Origin: Actinoplanes italicus
Lineage (GTDB): Bacteria > Actinomycetota > Actinomycetes > Mycobacteriales > Micromonosporaceae
Direction of reading: 5' to 3'
Length of the DNA stretch: 52,803 nt
Assembly (NCBI RefSeq): GCF_003001815.1
Contig: NZ_PVMZ01000043.1
Location: forward strand, 1 to 52,803
Below, piece after piece: positions 40,031-48,870 of the stretch (position 1 is its first letter; every line of letters starts with the position of its first letter). The notes beneath the pieces were generated by a model. It worked only from the letters and a program-made list of their open reading frames with translations, was not told the DNA's origin and ran no database searches. A program made the translations under genes and the position numbers.

Positions 40031-42646
40031 TCAACTGCGCGCGACCTCGTTGCCGACCTTGAACGGGACGGTGGCCACCGGCGACCGCGACCCGTCGGTG
40101 AACTCGCGCTGCACATACAGCACGTGGTCACCCGAGCGGTCGGGCGTGTACGAGACCAGCGTCTCCCACGCCCACGGGTCGAACACGGCCTCCTGCTCCG
40201 GACCGTCGTCGACCCGCCACCAGTACTTCGTGGTCACCTCGCCGAGGTCGTAGAAGCCGAACCCGAACTGGCCCGGAATGCCGACCCCGCCCATACCCTC
40301 CGGCGCGTCGGCCGGCCACGGGTTGCTGAAGATCTCCACGCGCGGATCACGCGCATAGATCGAGTGGGTGCCGGCGTCCGACTCCGTGCCGTCGGCGCTC
40401 ACGCTGACCACCTCGACCTTGACGTCACCCCAGTCCTGGAACGGCACGTCGTGGCTGACCGTCGCCGTGCCGTCCGGTCCGACCGGAACGGTCAGCTGCG
40501 GGTGCTCCTGACCGTCGTATGCGCTACCGGCCGAGTACCGGAACGTGGTGGCGTCCTCCTGCACCGCGGTGAAGGTGAACGACACCGGCGATCCCATGAC
40601 GGCGTGCTCGTCGAATGGCCCCTTCGACACGACGCCGGGCGCCGAGTCGACATGGATGACCTTCTCGGTCGGCGGCGACAGGGTGCCGTCGGCCTGCTTC
40701 GCCCATACCTTGAGCAGGCTGTCCCCGGCGCGGGTCGGCACCACCGAGAAGTTCACGATCGAGCCGTCGATCGTCTGCTGCGGGCCACCGTCGAAGCTGT
40801 GGACGATCGCCACCGTGGTCGACAGATCGGACATGGCGAGCACGCTGACCGGCTCACCGACGTGGGCGTCGAAAGTACGCACGACGACCTCGGGCCGCAG
40901 ACTGCGGACGTAGAACGACTTCTCCGCAGCCAGCGACCGGTTCCCCGAGGCATCGACCGAATACACGGTGAGGTCGAAGGATCCGGCGCGCTCCGGCGTC
41001 CAGTTCAGCACCGCCGTGCCATCGGCGCCCGCGTCGATACTCCGCTGCGCACCGTCACCGAAGTCGTACAGGTACGACACGACACCCGCCCGGCGCGGGG
41101 CGAAGGTGAACGAGCCGGGCCGGCCCTCGATCGGCATGCTCGTGGTGTCGAACTCGACGGACGTGACCCGAGGCGCGTCGGTGACCTGCACCTGGATGGT
41201 GTCCGAGCCGAGCATCCGGTTGCCCGCGTAGGCACGCAGCACCATGGTCTTGTTGCCAGGGCTGTCGAACACCAGGTCGGCCGCGCCCTTGCCGTCGACC
41301 GCGGGCACCTGGGTCTCCGGGCCACCGTCCACCGTGTACCCGAACGAGGTGACCTCGGGCCACTTCGACGACAGCGTGATGTGGCTGGTCAGACCCACAC
41401 CGTTCACCTCGACCGAGGCGAGCGGGGCGCTGTCGCGGACCTCGTACCGGAACTCGACCCACGGACCGCGGTTTCCGGCCGCGTCGCGTGCGGCAACCTC
41501 GAGCCGCGCGGCGCCTCGGGTACGCGGAGTGATGGTGACCTTGGCACGGCCACCGGGACGGTTCGCTTTGACGCTCTGGACGGTGCTGCCGTCGAGCGGG
41601 CTCCAGTCGAAGCCCACGGTCTCGACGTCGCCGGCCGCGTCGAACACGAAGGTGCCCGGCACGCCTGGACCACCGCCGCCCGGGTACTCGGCGGTCGGGT
41701 ACTGCTTCGAGGACACCACCGGGGTCGTCGCCGGCGCGACCGTGTCGACCGTGAAGTAGCAGGTCTTACCCCACGGGCCGGCGTCGTCGTAGTCCCAGCC
41801 CTGCGCGGTCCAGGCGACGACCGTACCGTCGGTGAGTCCGCTGATGTCGAGAGTCGGCGACCCGGTCTCCTTGCGCTCGGCGGGGCGGTCGACCGGCCAG
41901 TACGCGTAGGTGATCTGCGGGTTGTCACCGGGGTCGGCGTCCGTGACGGTGGCCTGCACCTGGACCGACCGGCCGGCCGGCGGGTGCTTGTCGAGCGTTC
42001 CGCAGCCCGCGTCCGGGTACCTCAGCTTCAGCCCGCTGACTTTGGGCGCGTGGTTGGCGGCGTAGCTCATCCGCGCCTGACGCATGGTCCGGCCGAGCGA
42101 CGCGTCATCCTCACCGGCGGCGCTGACGCGTACCCCGATGGAGATCTTCTTCTCGCCCCGGGCGAACGCCGCCTGGATCGCGGGGATCATGTCGATCCCC
42201 AGGTAGGACTGCGGGCAGAAGGTGCCGGGGCCGCGGGTCCGCTCGGCGAGGAGCTCCAGCTCCTTCGGTGCGTTCTGCCAGGTCGTAGTCGATGCGACGG
42301 GCTTGGTGCGCCACACCTGCACGGTGGCGACCTTCGAGCAGTCGGTGACGGCCGATTCGGTGCTGAAGAAGGTCACCCGGTGCAGGACCTGCCCCTTGAG
42401 CGGGGTCAGGTCGAAGGTGAAGTAGGCGCGGCCGGTCGAGCCCTCGCGACTGCCGATGAGGAAGTCACCGGCCGGGTTCGGGTTCGGCGTGGCCGGCTGC
42501 GCCTTGTCGGTGTAGGTCCAGGAGGTCAGTGGAACGTCGCCGTAGGTCTGGGCCTGCGCGGGCGCGGGCGCGACTGCGACGAGGAAGGTGGTGGCGCTCA
42601 CCGCGGCAGCGGCCGCGGACAGCAACGCCCGGACAGTGCGATGCAT
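40031..42646 (-). CDS. large secreted modular protein (DNRLRE-like plus Ig-like repeats)
   Basis: 871 residues. Sec signal peptide ends at APAPAQAQ. Residues ~35-190 form a DNRLRE-like domain (GRAYFTFDLTPLKGQVLHRVTFF, then TTWQNAPKE). The rest is a series of beta-sandwich modules: repeats with YWPVDRP, VGFDWSPLDG, FGYTVDGGPETQVP and YLYDFGDGAQRSID (PKD-like YxFGDG), and several VARDAAGNRG/VDASGNRS turns. No catalytic domain or anchor was recognised, so it is probably an extracellular structural or binding protein. Similar long secreted proteins are common in Actinoplanes-type genomes. Confidence 0.8.
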   Translation of the reverse strand: MHRTVRALLSAAAAAVSATTFLVAVAPAPAQAQTYGDVPLTSWTYTDKAQPATPNPNPAGDFLIGSREGSTGRAYFTFDLTPLKGQVLHRVTFFSTESAVTDCSKVATVQVWRTKPVASTTTWQNAPKELELLAERTRGPGTFCPQSYLGIDMIPAIQAAFARGEKKISIGVRVSAAGEDDASLGRTMRQARMSYAANHAPKVSGLKLRYPDAGCGTLDKHPPAGRSVQVQATVTDADPGDNPQITYAYWPVDRPAERKETGSPTLDISGLTDGTVVAWTAQGWDYDDAGPWGKTCYFTVDTVAPATTPVVSSKQYPTAEYPGGGGPGVPGTFVFDAAGDVETVGFDWSPLDGSTVQSVKANRPGGRAKVTITPRTRGAARLEVAARDAAGNRGPWVEFRYEVRDSAPLASVEVNGVGLTSHITLSSKWPEVTSFGYTVDGGPETQVPAVDGKGAADLVFDSPGNKTMVLRAYAGNRMLGSDTIQVQVTDAPRVTSVEFDTTSMPIEGRPGSFTFAPRRAGVVSYLYDFGDGAQRSIDAGADGTAVLNWTPERAGSFDLTVYSVDASGNRSLAAEKSFYVRSLRPEVVVRTFDAHVGEPVSVLAMSDLSTTVAIVHSFDGGPQQTIDGSIVNFSVVPTRAGDSLLKVWAKQADGTLSPPTEKVIHVDSAPGVVSKGPFDEHAVMGSPVSFTFTAVQEDATTFRYSAGSAYDGQEHPQLTVPVGPDGTATVSHDVPFQDWGDVKVEVVSVSADGTESDAGTHSIYARDPRVEIFSNPWPADAPEGMGGVGIPGQFGFGFYDLGEVTTKYWWRVDDGPEQEAVFDPWAWETLVSYTPDRSGDHVLYVQREFTDGSRSPVATVPFKVGNEVARS

Positions 42647-42758
42647 GATTTCTCCCCGTGCCCCCGATCCTCGGAGTCCGATGGACTTCTTCGGGGGCGA
42701 CGGAGCCTAACATCGACGACCTTGACGGAGAGCGGGAATTTCCACAGGGGACGGCAGG

Positions 42759-45233
42759 TCAGCGCACGTCGATGTAGTCCCAGCCTCCGACGGCTCCCGA
42801 CGAGACCACGTCACCGGTGTAGACGAAGCGGTAGTAACCGTCCGCGGTGGCCGTGACCGTGGTCTTGATCCGGCCGTTGGCGTCCGACCTCACCGACTTC
42901 ACCCTGGTCCAGGTCTTCGTGCCGGGCTTGAGCCACTGCAGCGTGACCGTGCCGGCGTAGGGGGCGTAAGCGCCGGTCGCCCAGTCGGCGCGCGTGAGCG
43001 TACCGGAAATGGTGATCGTATTGCCCTTTTTGACCGGCTCCGGAGTGGCGTCGGCGGTGGCCAGCCCGACGGCCCGCTTGATCAGCAGGGTGCCCGCGCT
43101 GTGCCGGTGGGCGTGGCCGGCGCCGTCCTTCGCCGTCGCCCAGGCCGAGGCCCGCCACATGCCGGCCAGCGCGTTGCTGGAGAACAGGTGGCGCACGTCC
43201 CAGAAGTACAGGGTGGCCGAGCAGTTCGCGGTGGTGGCGTTCACCGGCGTGCAGCTCGTGCCGGCGAGTTGAACCCCGTCCGGGGTGTCGTAGGCGCCGT
43301 GCCAGAGGAACAGGCCCCCGTCGGCGATCCCGGAGGGCGCGGAGGCGGTGAACGTCGCCGTGACACTGGTCGTGCCGGAGGTGCCCACGTTCAGCACGCT
43401 GCCGCTCTGGAACGTCACGTTGGAAACGGTCACGCCGCCGGTCTGCTCGTCGGCGCCGGTGGCCGGGCCGGCGAACGCGCGCTGGACGGTCCGGGTCAGC
43501 TTTCCACCGCGGTCGTTGTCGGCGGTGATCCGCAGCGAGACGAACGCCGCCGCGGCCGGCACCGTGAGCGACGTGGTGACGCCCGCGCCCGAGGCGGTGA
43601 GCGGCAGGTTGGTCCAGGTGGCGCCGTCGTCGGTGGACCATTCGATCGTCCGGACCGTGCCGGCGGCCCCGGCGGTGCGCCGGGAGGACGGGACGACGGT
43701 CAGGCTCACCGGGGCGAGTCCCGCCCGGTTGCGCTGGTCCAGGCCGGTGGAGGAGACCGCGAGGTCCATCAGGTCGAGCGTGCCCTGCATGGAACCGCCG
43801 GAGACGAAGGTCCAGTCGCTCTCGACCTTCGTGGCGAGCTGGGAACCTGCGACGATCCGGTCATGGCGCTGCTTGAGCCGGTACGTCTGTTCCCCGGCCG
43901 GTACGTCCACCATCAGGCCGCCGTTGCTGGACGTTCCCAGCGCCCGGCCGTCGGCGCTGAGTTCGACGGCGACCTTGGCGTCGTAGTCGTAGCCGCGGTT
44001 GCCGGCACTGTCGCCGTACGGCATGTTCTCCAGGATTCGCAGCTGGTTCCCGCGCCGCTCGGAGTCGTCGTTCCACGTGCGACGACTCGGCCTCAGGGGA
44101 CCGGCGCCGGCTGTCGTGGACGTGGACGGTCCGGCCGGGAGGTTCCGGTCGCCGAGGTCGAGGTGCTGGGACGAGCCGTACTGGACGAATCGCGAGAACG
44201 TCACGCCGGGAGTCACGTATTCGACGAAGGTCGCCGGCAGGCGCATCTGGGTCGGCAGGTAGACACCGGTCCATTCGCCGAACATGGTGACCGACTGGTA
44301 TGAGCCGGGGGTGTTGATGCCCTGCGCCCGGACGGTCGTGGTGGTCTTCGCCAGCGCCGCCGTCTTCGACGTGCTGATCAGCGAGGACGGGAACGGGTGG
44401 GCCCAGCTCTGGGCGAGGTCGTACCGATACGGGCTGGGCTGGAGCGCTGTCGCGCCCTTCTTCGTCAGGATCTGGTGGGTACGCAGGGTGGTGCCGGCGG
44501 TGGAGGCGGTCGTCACGTACGTCCGCGTGTCGTTGTAGCCCCCGGCGAAGCCGATCAGGTCCCCGTTGGGCAGCGACAGCCAGACAGCGCTCGCGTCGAT
44601 CCGGGCGGTGGCGTCGTCGACCTTGAGCGCGACCTCCTTGGCCGACGACTGCGCCAGGACGACCGTCTGCGCCTTGCCCGTCACGGTGAACGCCTTGGTC
44701 AGCAGGTAGCTGTCAACGTTGTAGATGCCGTACATCGCACCGACGAAGTAGTTTCCCGGCGGCAGGTCGGCCGTGGCGGTGAGCGAGCTGCCCGGGTTGT
44801 CGACGGTGATGTAGGCCCAGGTGTCCCGGTTCCACAGGTGGATCGTCTTGTTCCAGGCGGTCCAGTTCGGCGAGTCGATCTGGATCGTGGTCCGGTAGGT
44901 GGCTGCCGCCGTGGTGGCCGTCTTGCCGGCGGCGACCGGTGCGCCGGTCTTCGCCTTGAGGGCGGACTTGGCGTTCTCACCGAACGGCTGTGCCCGCACC
45001 GTCCCACCGGTGGAGACGAAACCGATCGGCTTGTCCGTGCCACCCGAGACGTCGGTGTAACGGAACGCCGAGCGGTCGCCGCCCTCCGCAACGACCGGGA
45101 GGAGGCCGGAGGGAACCGTCGGTGGCGCGGCGACCACAGGGGAATCCAACGGGGCGACGAGTAGTGAGCCGCCCAGGAACACCGATGCGCCGATGCCGAA
45201 TGAGCGCAGCCTCGACCGAGACCACCGAGCCAT
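42759..45233 (-). CDS. large secreted protein of unknown function
   Basis: 824 residues with an N-terminal signal (FGIGASVFLGGSLLVAPL). Much is beta-rich with no named catalytic motif. The early part (SSLTATADLPPGNYFVGAMYGIY) looks like carboxypeptidase-regulatory or Ig-like folds. The middle resembles peptidase-associated modules (TVRTIEWSTDDGATWTNL), and the C terminus is an Ig-like domain (KGNTITISGTLTRADW to YYRFVYTGDVVSSGAVGG). It may bind polymers or surfaces. It follows the other large secreted protein in the same direction, 112 bp apart. Confidence 0.72.
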   Translation of the reverse strand: MARWSRSRLRSFGIGASVFLGGSLLVAPLDSPVVAAPPTVPSGLLPVVAEGGDRSAFRYTDVSGGTDKPIGFVSTGGTVRAQPFGENAKSALKAKTGAPVAAGKTATTAAATYRTTIQIDSPNWTAWNKTIHLWNRDTWAYITVDNPGSSLTATADLPPGNYFVGAMYGIYNVDSYLLTKAFTVTGKAQTVVLAQSSAKEVALKVDDATARIDASAVWLSLPNGDLIGFAGGYNDTRTYVTTASTAGTTLRTHQILTKKGATALQPSPYRYDLAQSWAHPFPSSLISTSKTAALAKTTTTVRAQGINTPGSYQSVTMFGEWTGVYLPTQMRLPATFVEYVTPGVTFSRFVQYGSSQHLDLGDRNLPAGPSTSTTAGAGPLRPSRRTWNDDSERRGNQLRILENMPYGDSAGNRGYDYDAKVAVELSADGRALGTSSNGGLMVDVPAGEQTYRLKQRHDRIVAGSQLATKVESDWTFVSGGSMQGTLDLMDLAVSSTGLDQRNRAGLAPVSLTVVPSSRRTAGAAGTVRTIEWSTDDGATWTNLPLTASGAGVTTSLTVPAAAAFVSLRITADNDRGGKLTRTVQRAFAGPATGADEQTGGVTVSNVTFQSGSVLNVGTSGTTSVTATFTASAPSGIADGGLFLWHGAYDTPDGVQLAGTSCTPVNATTANCSATLYFWDVRHLFSSNALAGMWRASAWATAKDGAGHAHRHSAGTLLIKRAVGLATADATPEPVKKGNTITISGTLTRADWATGAYAPYAGTVTLQWLKPGTKTWTRVKSVRSDANGRIKTTVTATADGYYRFVYTGDVVSSGAVGGWDYIDVR

Positions 45234-45316
45234 GACGTTCCTCCCCGTAGAAGCGCCTACCGCGGCGCGCCGTTACGGTACCGTTCCAGCCCGACTGCCT
45301 ACAAGAGATCTTCGGG

Positions 45317-45437
45317 CTAACGTCGGTACGTCCGGACGGTGCTGTGCCTGACGTTGCCAGGCCCGGTCGTACGCGCGGACCCGTACGGTGAACTTCTTGC
45401 CGTACTTCCATGGGTAGACCGTGAGGGCAGTCCGCCG
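45317..45437 (-). pseudogene. frameshifted C-terminal remnant of a secreted protein
   Basis: Three codons after the RTX gene stop, and in its frame, the minus strand reads LTVYPWKYGKKFTVRVRAYDRA. One extra base later, the next frame gives GNVRHSTVRTYRR and a stop at 45317. The two parts join into the YPW-YGxxFTVxVRAYDRAGN ending typical of secreted Ig-like proteins. A single-base insertion has broken it, and its 5' part is gone. It is probably a relic of a gene now replaced by the RTX gene. Confidence 0.55.
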
Positions 45438-45440
45438 CCG

Positions 45441-46529
45441 TCAGTACTCGCAGCGGACCAGGATGTCCTTGGCTGCCTTCTCGCAATGGTCGCCGGTGAC
45501 CTCGTTGCCGCCTCCGTCGAGCAGGTCGGCGACCTGCTTGTCGTAGTCGCCGCCGTGGAGGAAGTCGTCGTCGGCGTCGCCGTAGAGCTTGTCCTTGCCC
45601 TCGCCGCCGTCGATGGAGTCGACACCTGCCCCGCCGTGGATCACGTCGTTGCCGTCTCCGCCCGAGAAGGAGCCGTTGCCGGCGTTTCCGGTGATCCGGT
45701 CGTTGCCCGAACCACCGAGGAGGGATTCCACGTCGGCGCCGATGGTGTCGTGCTCGCCGGCCTGGCCGTCATCGCCCCTGGCGCCGTCGGCGTCGATGAC
45801 GAGAGCCTTGGTGTACCCGGCGTAGTGGACGAAGTCGGAGCCGGATCCGCCGAGCATGACGTCCGCCGCCGGCGTTCCCTCGTGCGGGCTGTCACCGTAG
45901 AGCCAGTCGATGCCGTCGCCGCCGTCGAGGTGGTCGCGGCCCTGTCCGCCGTTGAGGTCGTCGTTGCCCGCGTCGCCGTGGAGCCGGTCGTTGCCCTCAA
46001 GGGCCCACAGCTGGTCGTCGCCGGTGCCGCCGCGCAGCGTGTCGTTGCCGGTCATGCCCCACAGGGTGTCCATGCCGCCTCGGCCGTCGGCCTTGTCGTT
46101 GCCGCTTCCGGCCTGGATGGCGTCGCCCCGCGAGCCGCCGGTCACGGTGTCGCTGCCGCTCCCGCTGAAGGCGCTCATGCGTACGTCCGTGTTGTTGACG
46201 ATGACGTCATTGCGGTCGTAGGTGTAGATGGTGACCCGGCTGGGGGCTTTCTTCGTCGTACAGGTGACCCTGGTCTTGTCACCCTTGACCTTCTTGCAGC
46301 CCTTGCCGGCGCTGACCGGCACCCTGTCGTCGATGGTGATCGTCCTGCCGGACCGGGTGATCACCACCCGGTTCTGCTTGCCGCTCGCCGCCTTGTACTG
46401 AACCTTCGTGCTGGAAGTGACCGATGCGATGCCGGAGCTCGCTGCCTGGGCGGGAGAAGCGATCGCCCCTGCCCCGGCGACAGCGGAAAGGGTGATGCCG
46501 GCGACTACCGACCAGGCTTTACGAGGCAC
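45441..46529 (-). CDS. RTX-type calcium-binding repeat protein (left copy)
   Basis: 362 residues from the GTG at 46529, GGAGGAAA upstream. Sec signal peptide ends ASPAQAAS. About 75 residues of a small N-terminal domain follow (KVQYKAASGKQNRVVITRSGRTITIDD), then roughly 20 hemolysin-type nonapeptides such as GGSGNDRIT, GGDGNDVIH and GGAGVDSID that bind calcium as a beta-roll. The tail has CEKAAKDILVRCEY. RTX proteins usually leave by type I secretion, but this one has a Sec signal and no T1SS genes nearby. Paralogous to the protein at 47028. Confidence 0.88.
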   Translation of the reverse strand: MPRKAWSVVAGITLSAVAGAGAIASPAQAASSGIASVTSSTKVQYKAASGKQNRVVITRSGRTITIDDRVPVSAGKGCKKVKGDKTRVTCTTKKAPSRVTIYTYDRNDVIVNNTDVRMSAFSGSGSDTVTGGSRGDAIQAGSGNDKADGRGGMDTLWGMTGNDTLRGGTGDDQLWALEGNDRLHGDAGNDDLNGGQGRDHLDGGDGIDWLYGDSPHEGTPAADVMLGGSGSDFVHYAGYTKALVIDADGARGDDGQAGEHDTIGADVESLLGGSGNDRITGNAGNGSFSGGDGNDVIHGGAGVDSIDGGEGKDKLYGDADDDFLHGGDYDKQVADLLDGGGNEVTGDHCEKAAKDILVRCEY

Positions 46530-46796
46530 GCTGTTTCCTCCGACATCCGGATTGCTCGACGGGACGATACCGTACCGACGGCTCCTGAGATAGATCGGTT
46601 TCAGAACGGATGCGCCCCGCGAGTCGCGCCTTTTCGAAGGCATCGGCCACCAGCGGACCGGCCCCGACGCCCATCCCAAGCGGAAGGCCGAATCCCGGGC
46701 AAACTGAAGCCCCAAGGCTGCTCCGGCTACTGATTCAACGGAGCGGCCCTGGGGCCAGAAGTTAATTCGTGATCTGAAGTTTTACCAGCTCAATCA

Positions 46797-46871
46797 TGGT
46801 GGGCCGCCAGGGACTCGAACCCTGAACCTAAGGATTAAAAGTCCTCAGCTCTGCCATTGAGCTAGCAGCCC
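46797..46871 (-). tRNA. tRNA-Lys (anticodon TTT)
   Basis: Read on the minus strand: 7-bp acceptor GGGCTGC/GCGGCCC, D stem GCTC/GAGC, anticodon stem-loop GAGGA-CTTTTAA-TCCTT with anticodon TTT, T arm CAGGG-TTCGAGT-CCCTG, discriminator A. CCA appears encoded (46797-46799). All stems pair, so the call is firm. Confidence 0.95.
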
Positions 46872-47027
46872 GCAAGGTGACAGGTTACCCGCCGAAGACG
46901 ACCAAGTCTCCGCGGACCCACCCCACATATGATCGCAAGCCCGCAGGCATTGTCAAGCGACTACTGCCGTGGCGACCGGAAAGGTTCGGCCCGCAATCCG
47001 GCCGGGTTGTCCGGCCCGGTAGGTCCG

Positions 47028-48128
47028 TCAGCTACCGGCGGTCACGTATTCGCAGCCCACGGTCTGGTCGTTGGTCCACCGCAGGCAGGAGTCGCCGTCG
47101 GTGCCGTTGGCACCGCCGTCGAGCAGGTCGGACGTGCGGTTGGCGTCCCAGTCCTCCCCGGTCAGCCAGTCGTCGCCGGCTCCGCCGTACATCTTGTCGG
47201 TGCCGGGACCGCCGTACAGGACGTCGTTGCCGCCGAGACCGTAGATGGTGTCGTTGCCGCCCACGCCCTCGAGCATGTTCGGGCCCGCGCTGCCGACGAT
47301 CCGGTCGTTGCCGAAGCCGCCGACCAGGTTCTCGACGTCGGTGGCGAGGTTGTCGCCCTCACCCTTGCGTCCGTCGTCCGCGACCCCGTCGGCGTCCATG
47401 CTGACCGCCGAGTCGTAGCTGTAGTGCACGGTGTCGGAACCGGCCCCGCCGAGGATCCGGTCGGCGTCGGCCACACTCGCCGGGTACTGGTTCATCGAGA
47501 TCCGGTCGGCGCCGGCATCCCCGTAGTACACGTCCTTGCCGCCACCGCCGAAGATCTGGTCGTCCCCGTTGCCGCTGCGGACCAGGTCGCGGCCGTGCCC
47601 GTCCTCGATCCAGTCGGCGCCGTCACCGCCGTACAGCTTGTCGTTCTGCGGCGAACCGTAGATCCGGTCGTTGCCGCCGAGGCCCCAGATCTGGTCCCCG
47701 CCGAGGTCGCCGTAGAGGATGTCGCCGCGCGTACCGCCGGTGATCTTGTCGCTGCCGGTACCGCCGACCGCCGTCATGGCCAGGCCGGTGCTGTTGACGA
47801 TCGTGTCGTTGCGGTCGTACGTGCGAACGTGCACCCGGGTGGGTGCGGTCTTCAGGGTGCACCGCACCTTTGTCTTGTCACCCTTGACCGCCTTGCAGCC
47901 CGTACCAGCCTTGATCGAGACGCGGTCGTCGACCGTGATCGTGTTACCGGAGCGGGACAGCAGAACCCGGTTCTGGTGCCCGCTGCCGGCCTTGTACTGC
48001 ACCTTGGTGCCGCCGTAGACCGAGACGACCCCGGTGCTCGCGGCCTGTGCGGGTGTCGCCACCACACCGACGGCGCCCACGACGAGCGCTGCCAAACCGG
48101 CGCGGGCCAGCCAGGTGGAACGAGACAC
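47028..48128 (-). CDS. RTX-type calcium-binding repeat protein (right copy)
   Basis: 366 residues from the GTG at 48128 (GGGAG upstream); reading further to 48182 adds no signal-like sequence. Sec signal ends ATPAQAAS, then the same small N-terminal domain (KVQYKAGSGHQNRVLLSRSGNTITVDD) and RTX nonapeptides (GGDGADWIE, GGGGKDVYY, GGNDTIYGL, GGPGTDKMY). It ends in a Cys-containing LRWTNDQTVGCEYV tail like its paralogue. The two genes lie on either side of tRNA-Lys in the same direction, so a local duplication is likely. Confidence 0.88.
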   Translation of the reverse strand: MSRSTWLARAGLAALVVGAVGVVATPAQAASTGVVSVYGGTKVQYKAGSGHQNRVLLSRSGNTITVDDRVSIKAGTGCKAVKGDKTKVRCTLKTAPTRVHVRTYDRNDTIVNSTGLAMTAVGGTGSDKITGGTRGDILYGDLGGDQIWGLGGNDRIYGSPQNDKLYGGDGADWIEDGHGRDLVRSGNGDDQIFGGGGKDVYYGDAGADRISMNQYPASVADADRILGGAGSDTVHYSYDSAVSMDADGVADDGRKGEGDNLATDVENLVGGFGNDRIVGSAGPNMLEGVGGNDTIYGLGGNDVLYGGPGTDKMYGGAGDDWLTGEDWDANRTSDLLDGGANGTDGDSCLRWTNDQTVGCEYVTAGS

Positions 48129-48279
48129 GAGGGAACTCCCTACAGGTACAGAAGCGGCCAGTACGACGCGTGGGACACGCATCGTCGCAGCCTAAGCGAG
48201 AAATCGACCGAATTGATCAGCTGAAAGGATGAACCGGTCCCGATTCGTCGCTACGTAGACGACCCGACGCTGCCCGTCG

Positions 48280-48828
48280 TCACATCCCGGCCAGCAGGTA
48301 CTCCCGGACCTGCCCGCGAGCCTGGTGGATCCGGGACTTCACGGTGCCCTCCGGGATGCCCAGATGCACCGCGATCTCCCTGTAGTCGAGCTGGCAGATG
48401 TCGCGCAGCACCATCGGCGCCACCAGGTCGGCCTTGCTCGTCTCCAGCTTCTCCAGGGCATCGAGCAGATCGAGGCGGGACCCGGCGATGACGCTCGTGG
48501 TGCGGGCGTCAGCCACATCGATCGGCATCTCGGCGTAGCCCTGCTCGGCGGCCCGCCGCTTGAGGGTCCGGTACGTCTGCCGCGACCCGTTGGCGATGAT
48601 CACGTGCAGCCAGGTGCTGAACTTGGACCGCCCCTCGAAGCCGCCGATGTTCCGCGCCACCTGCATCAGCACGTCCTGGCAGGCCTCCTCGGCGTCCTGA
48701 TAGCACGGCAGGAACCGCGCGCACCGCCGCAGCACGCTCGGCTGAATGGCGGCCAGCAGCTTCTCCAGCGCGCCACGATCACCGCCGGCCGCTTTCCGGG
48801 CCAGCTCTTCCTGTTCTTCGTCCCGCAC
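48280..48828 (-). CDS. ECF-type RNA polymerase sigma factor
   Basis: 182 residues. Region 2 is residues ~20-90 (ACQDVLMQVARNIGGFEGRSKFSTWLHVIIAN) and region 4 is ~125-175 (MVLRDICQLDYREIAVHLGIPEGTVKSRIHQARGQVREYL), with an interdomain linker. GTG start at 48828. It is divergent from a Ser/Thr kinase gene across 41 bp, so the kinase may regulate it, as in the Ser/Thr kinase-linked ECF groups of actinobacteria and Planctomycetes. No classical anti-sigma gene is adjacent. Confidence 0.93.
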   Translation of the reverse strand: MRDEEQEELARKAAGGDRGALEKLLAAIQPSVLRRCARFLPCYQDAEEACQDVLMQVARNIGGFEGRSKFSTWLHVIIANGSRQTYRTLKRRAAEQGYAEMPIDVADARTTSVIAGSRLDLLDALEKLETSKADLVAPMVLRDICQLDYREIAVHLGIPEGTVKSRIHQARGQVREYLLAGM

Positions 48829-48857
48829 GTCGCCCCCGTTCTCGATTCAACGACGTT

Positions 48858-48870
48858 GATAATACGAACG
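48858..48870 (+). promoter_or_regulatory. -10-like box at the kinase start
   Basis: GATAAT (48858-48863) is followed by six bases and then the GTG start at 48870, so transcription would begin at or next to the start codon and give a leaderless mRNA. No good -35 is visible; the 41-bp gap must also serve the divergent sigma factor. Confidence 0.45.

Noticed and set aside
39989..42856. 955-residue plus-strand open frame
   Set aside because: Antisense to the large secreted protein, which has a signal peptide, Ig-like modules and a terminator in the right place.
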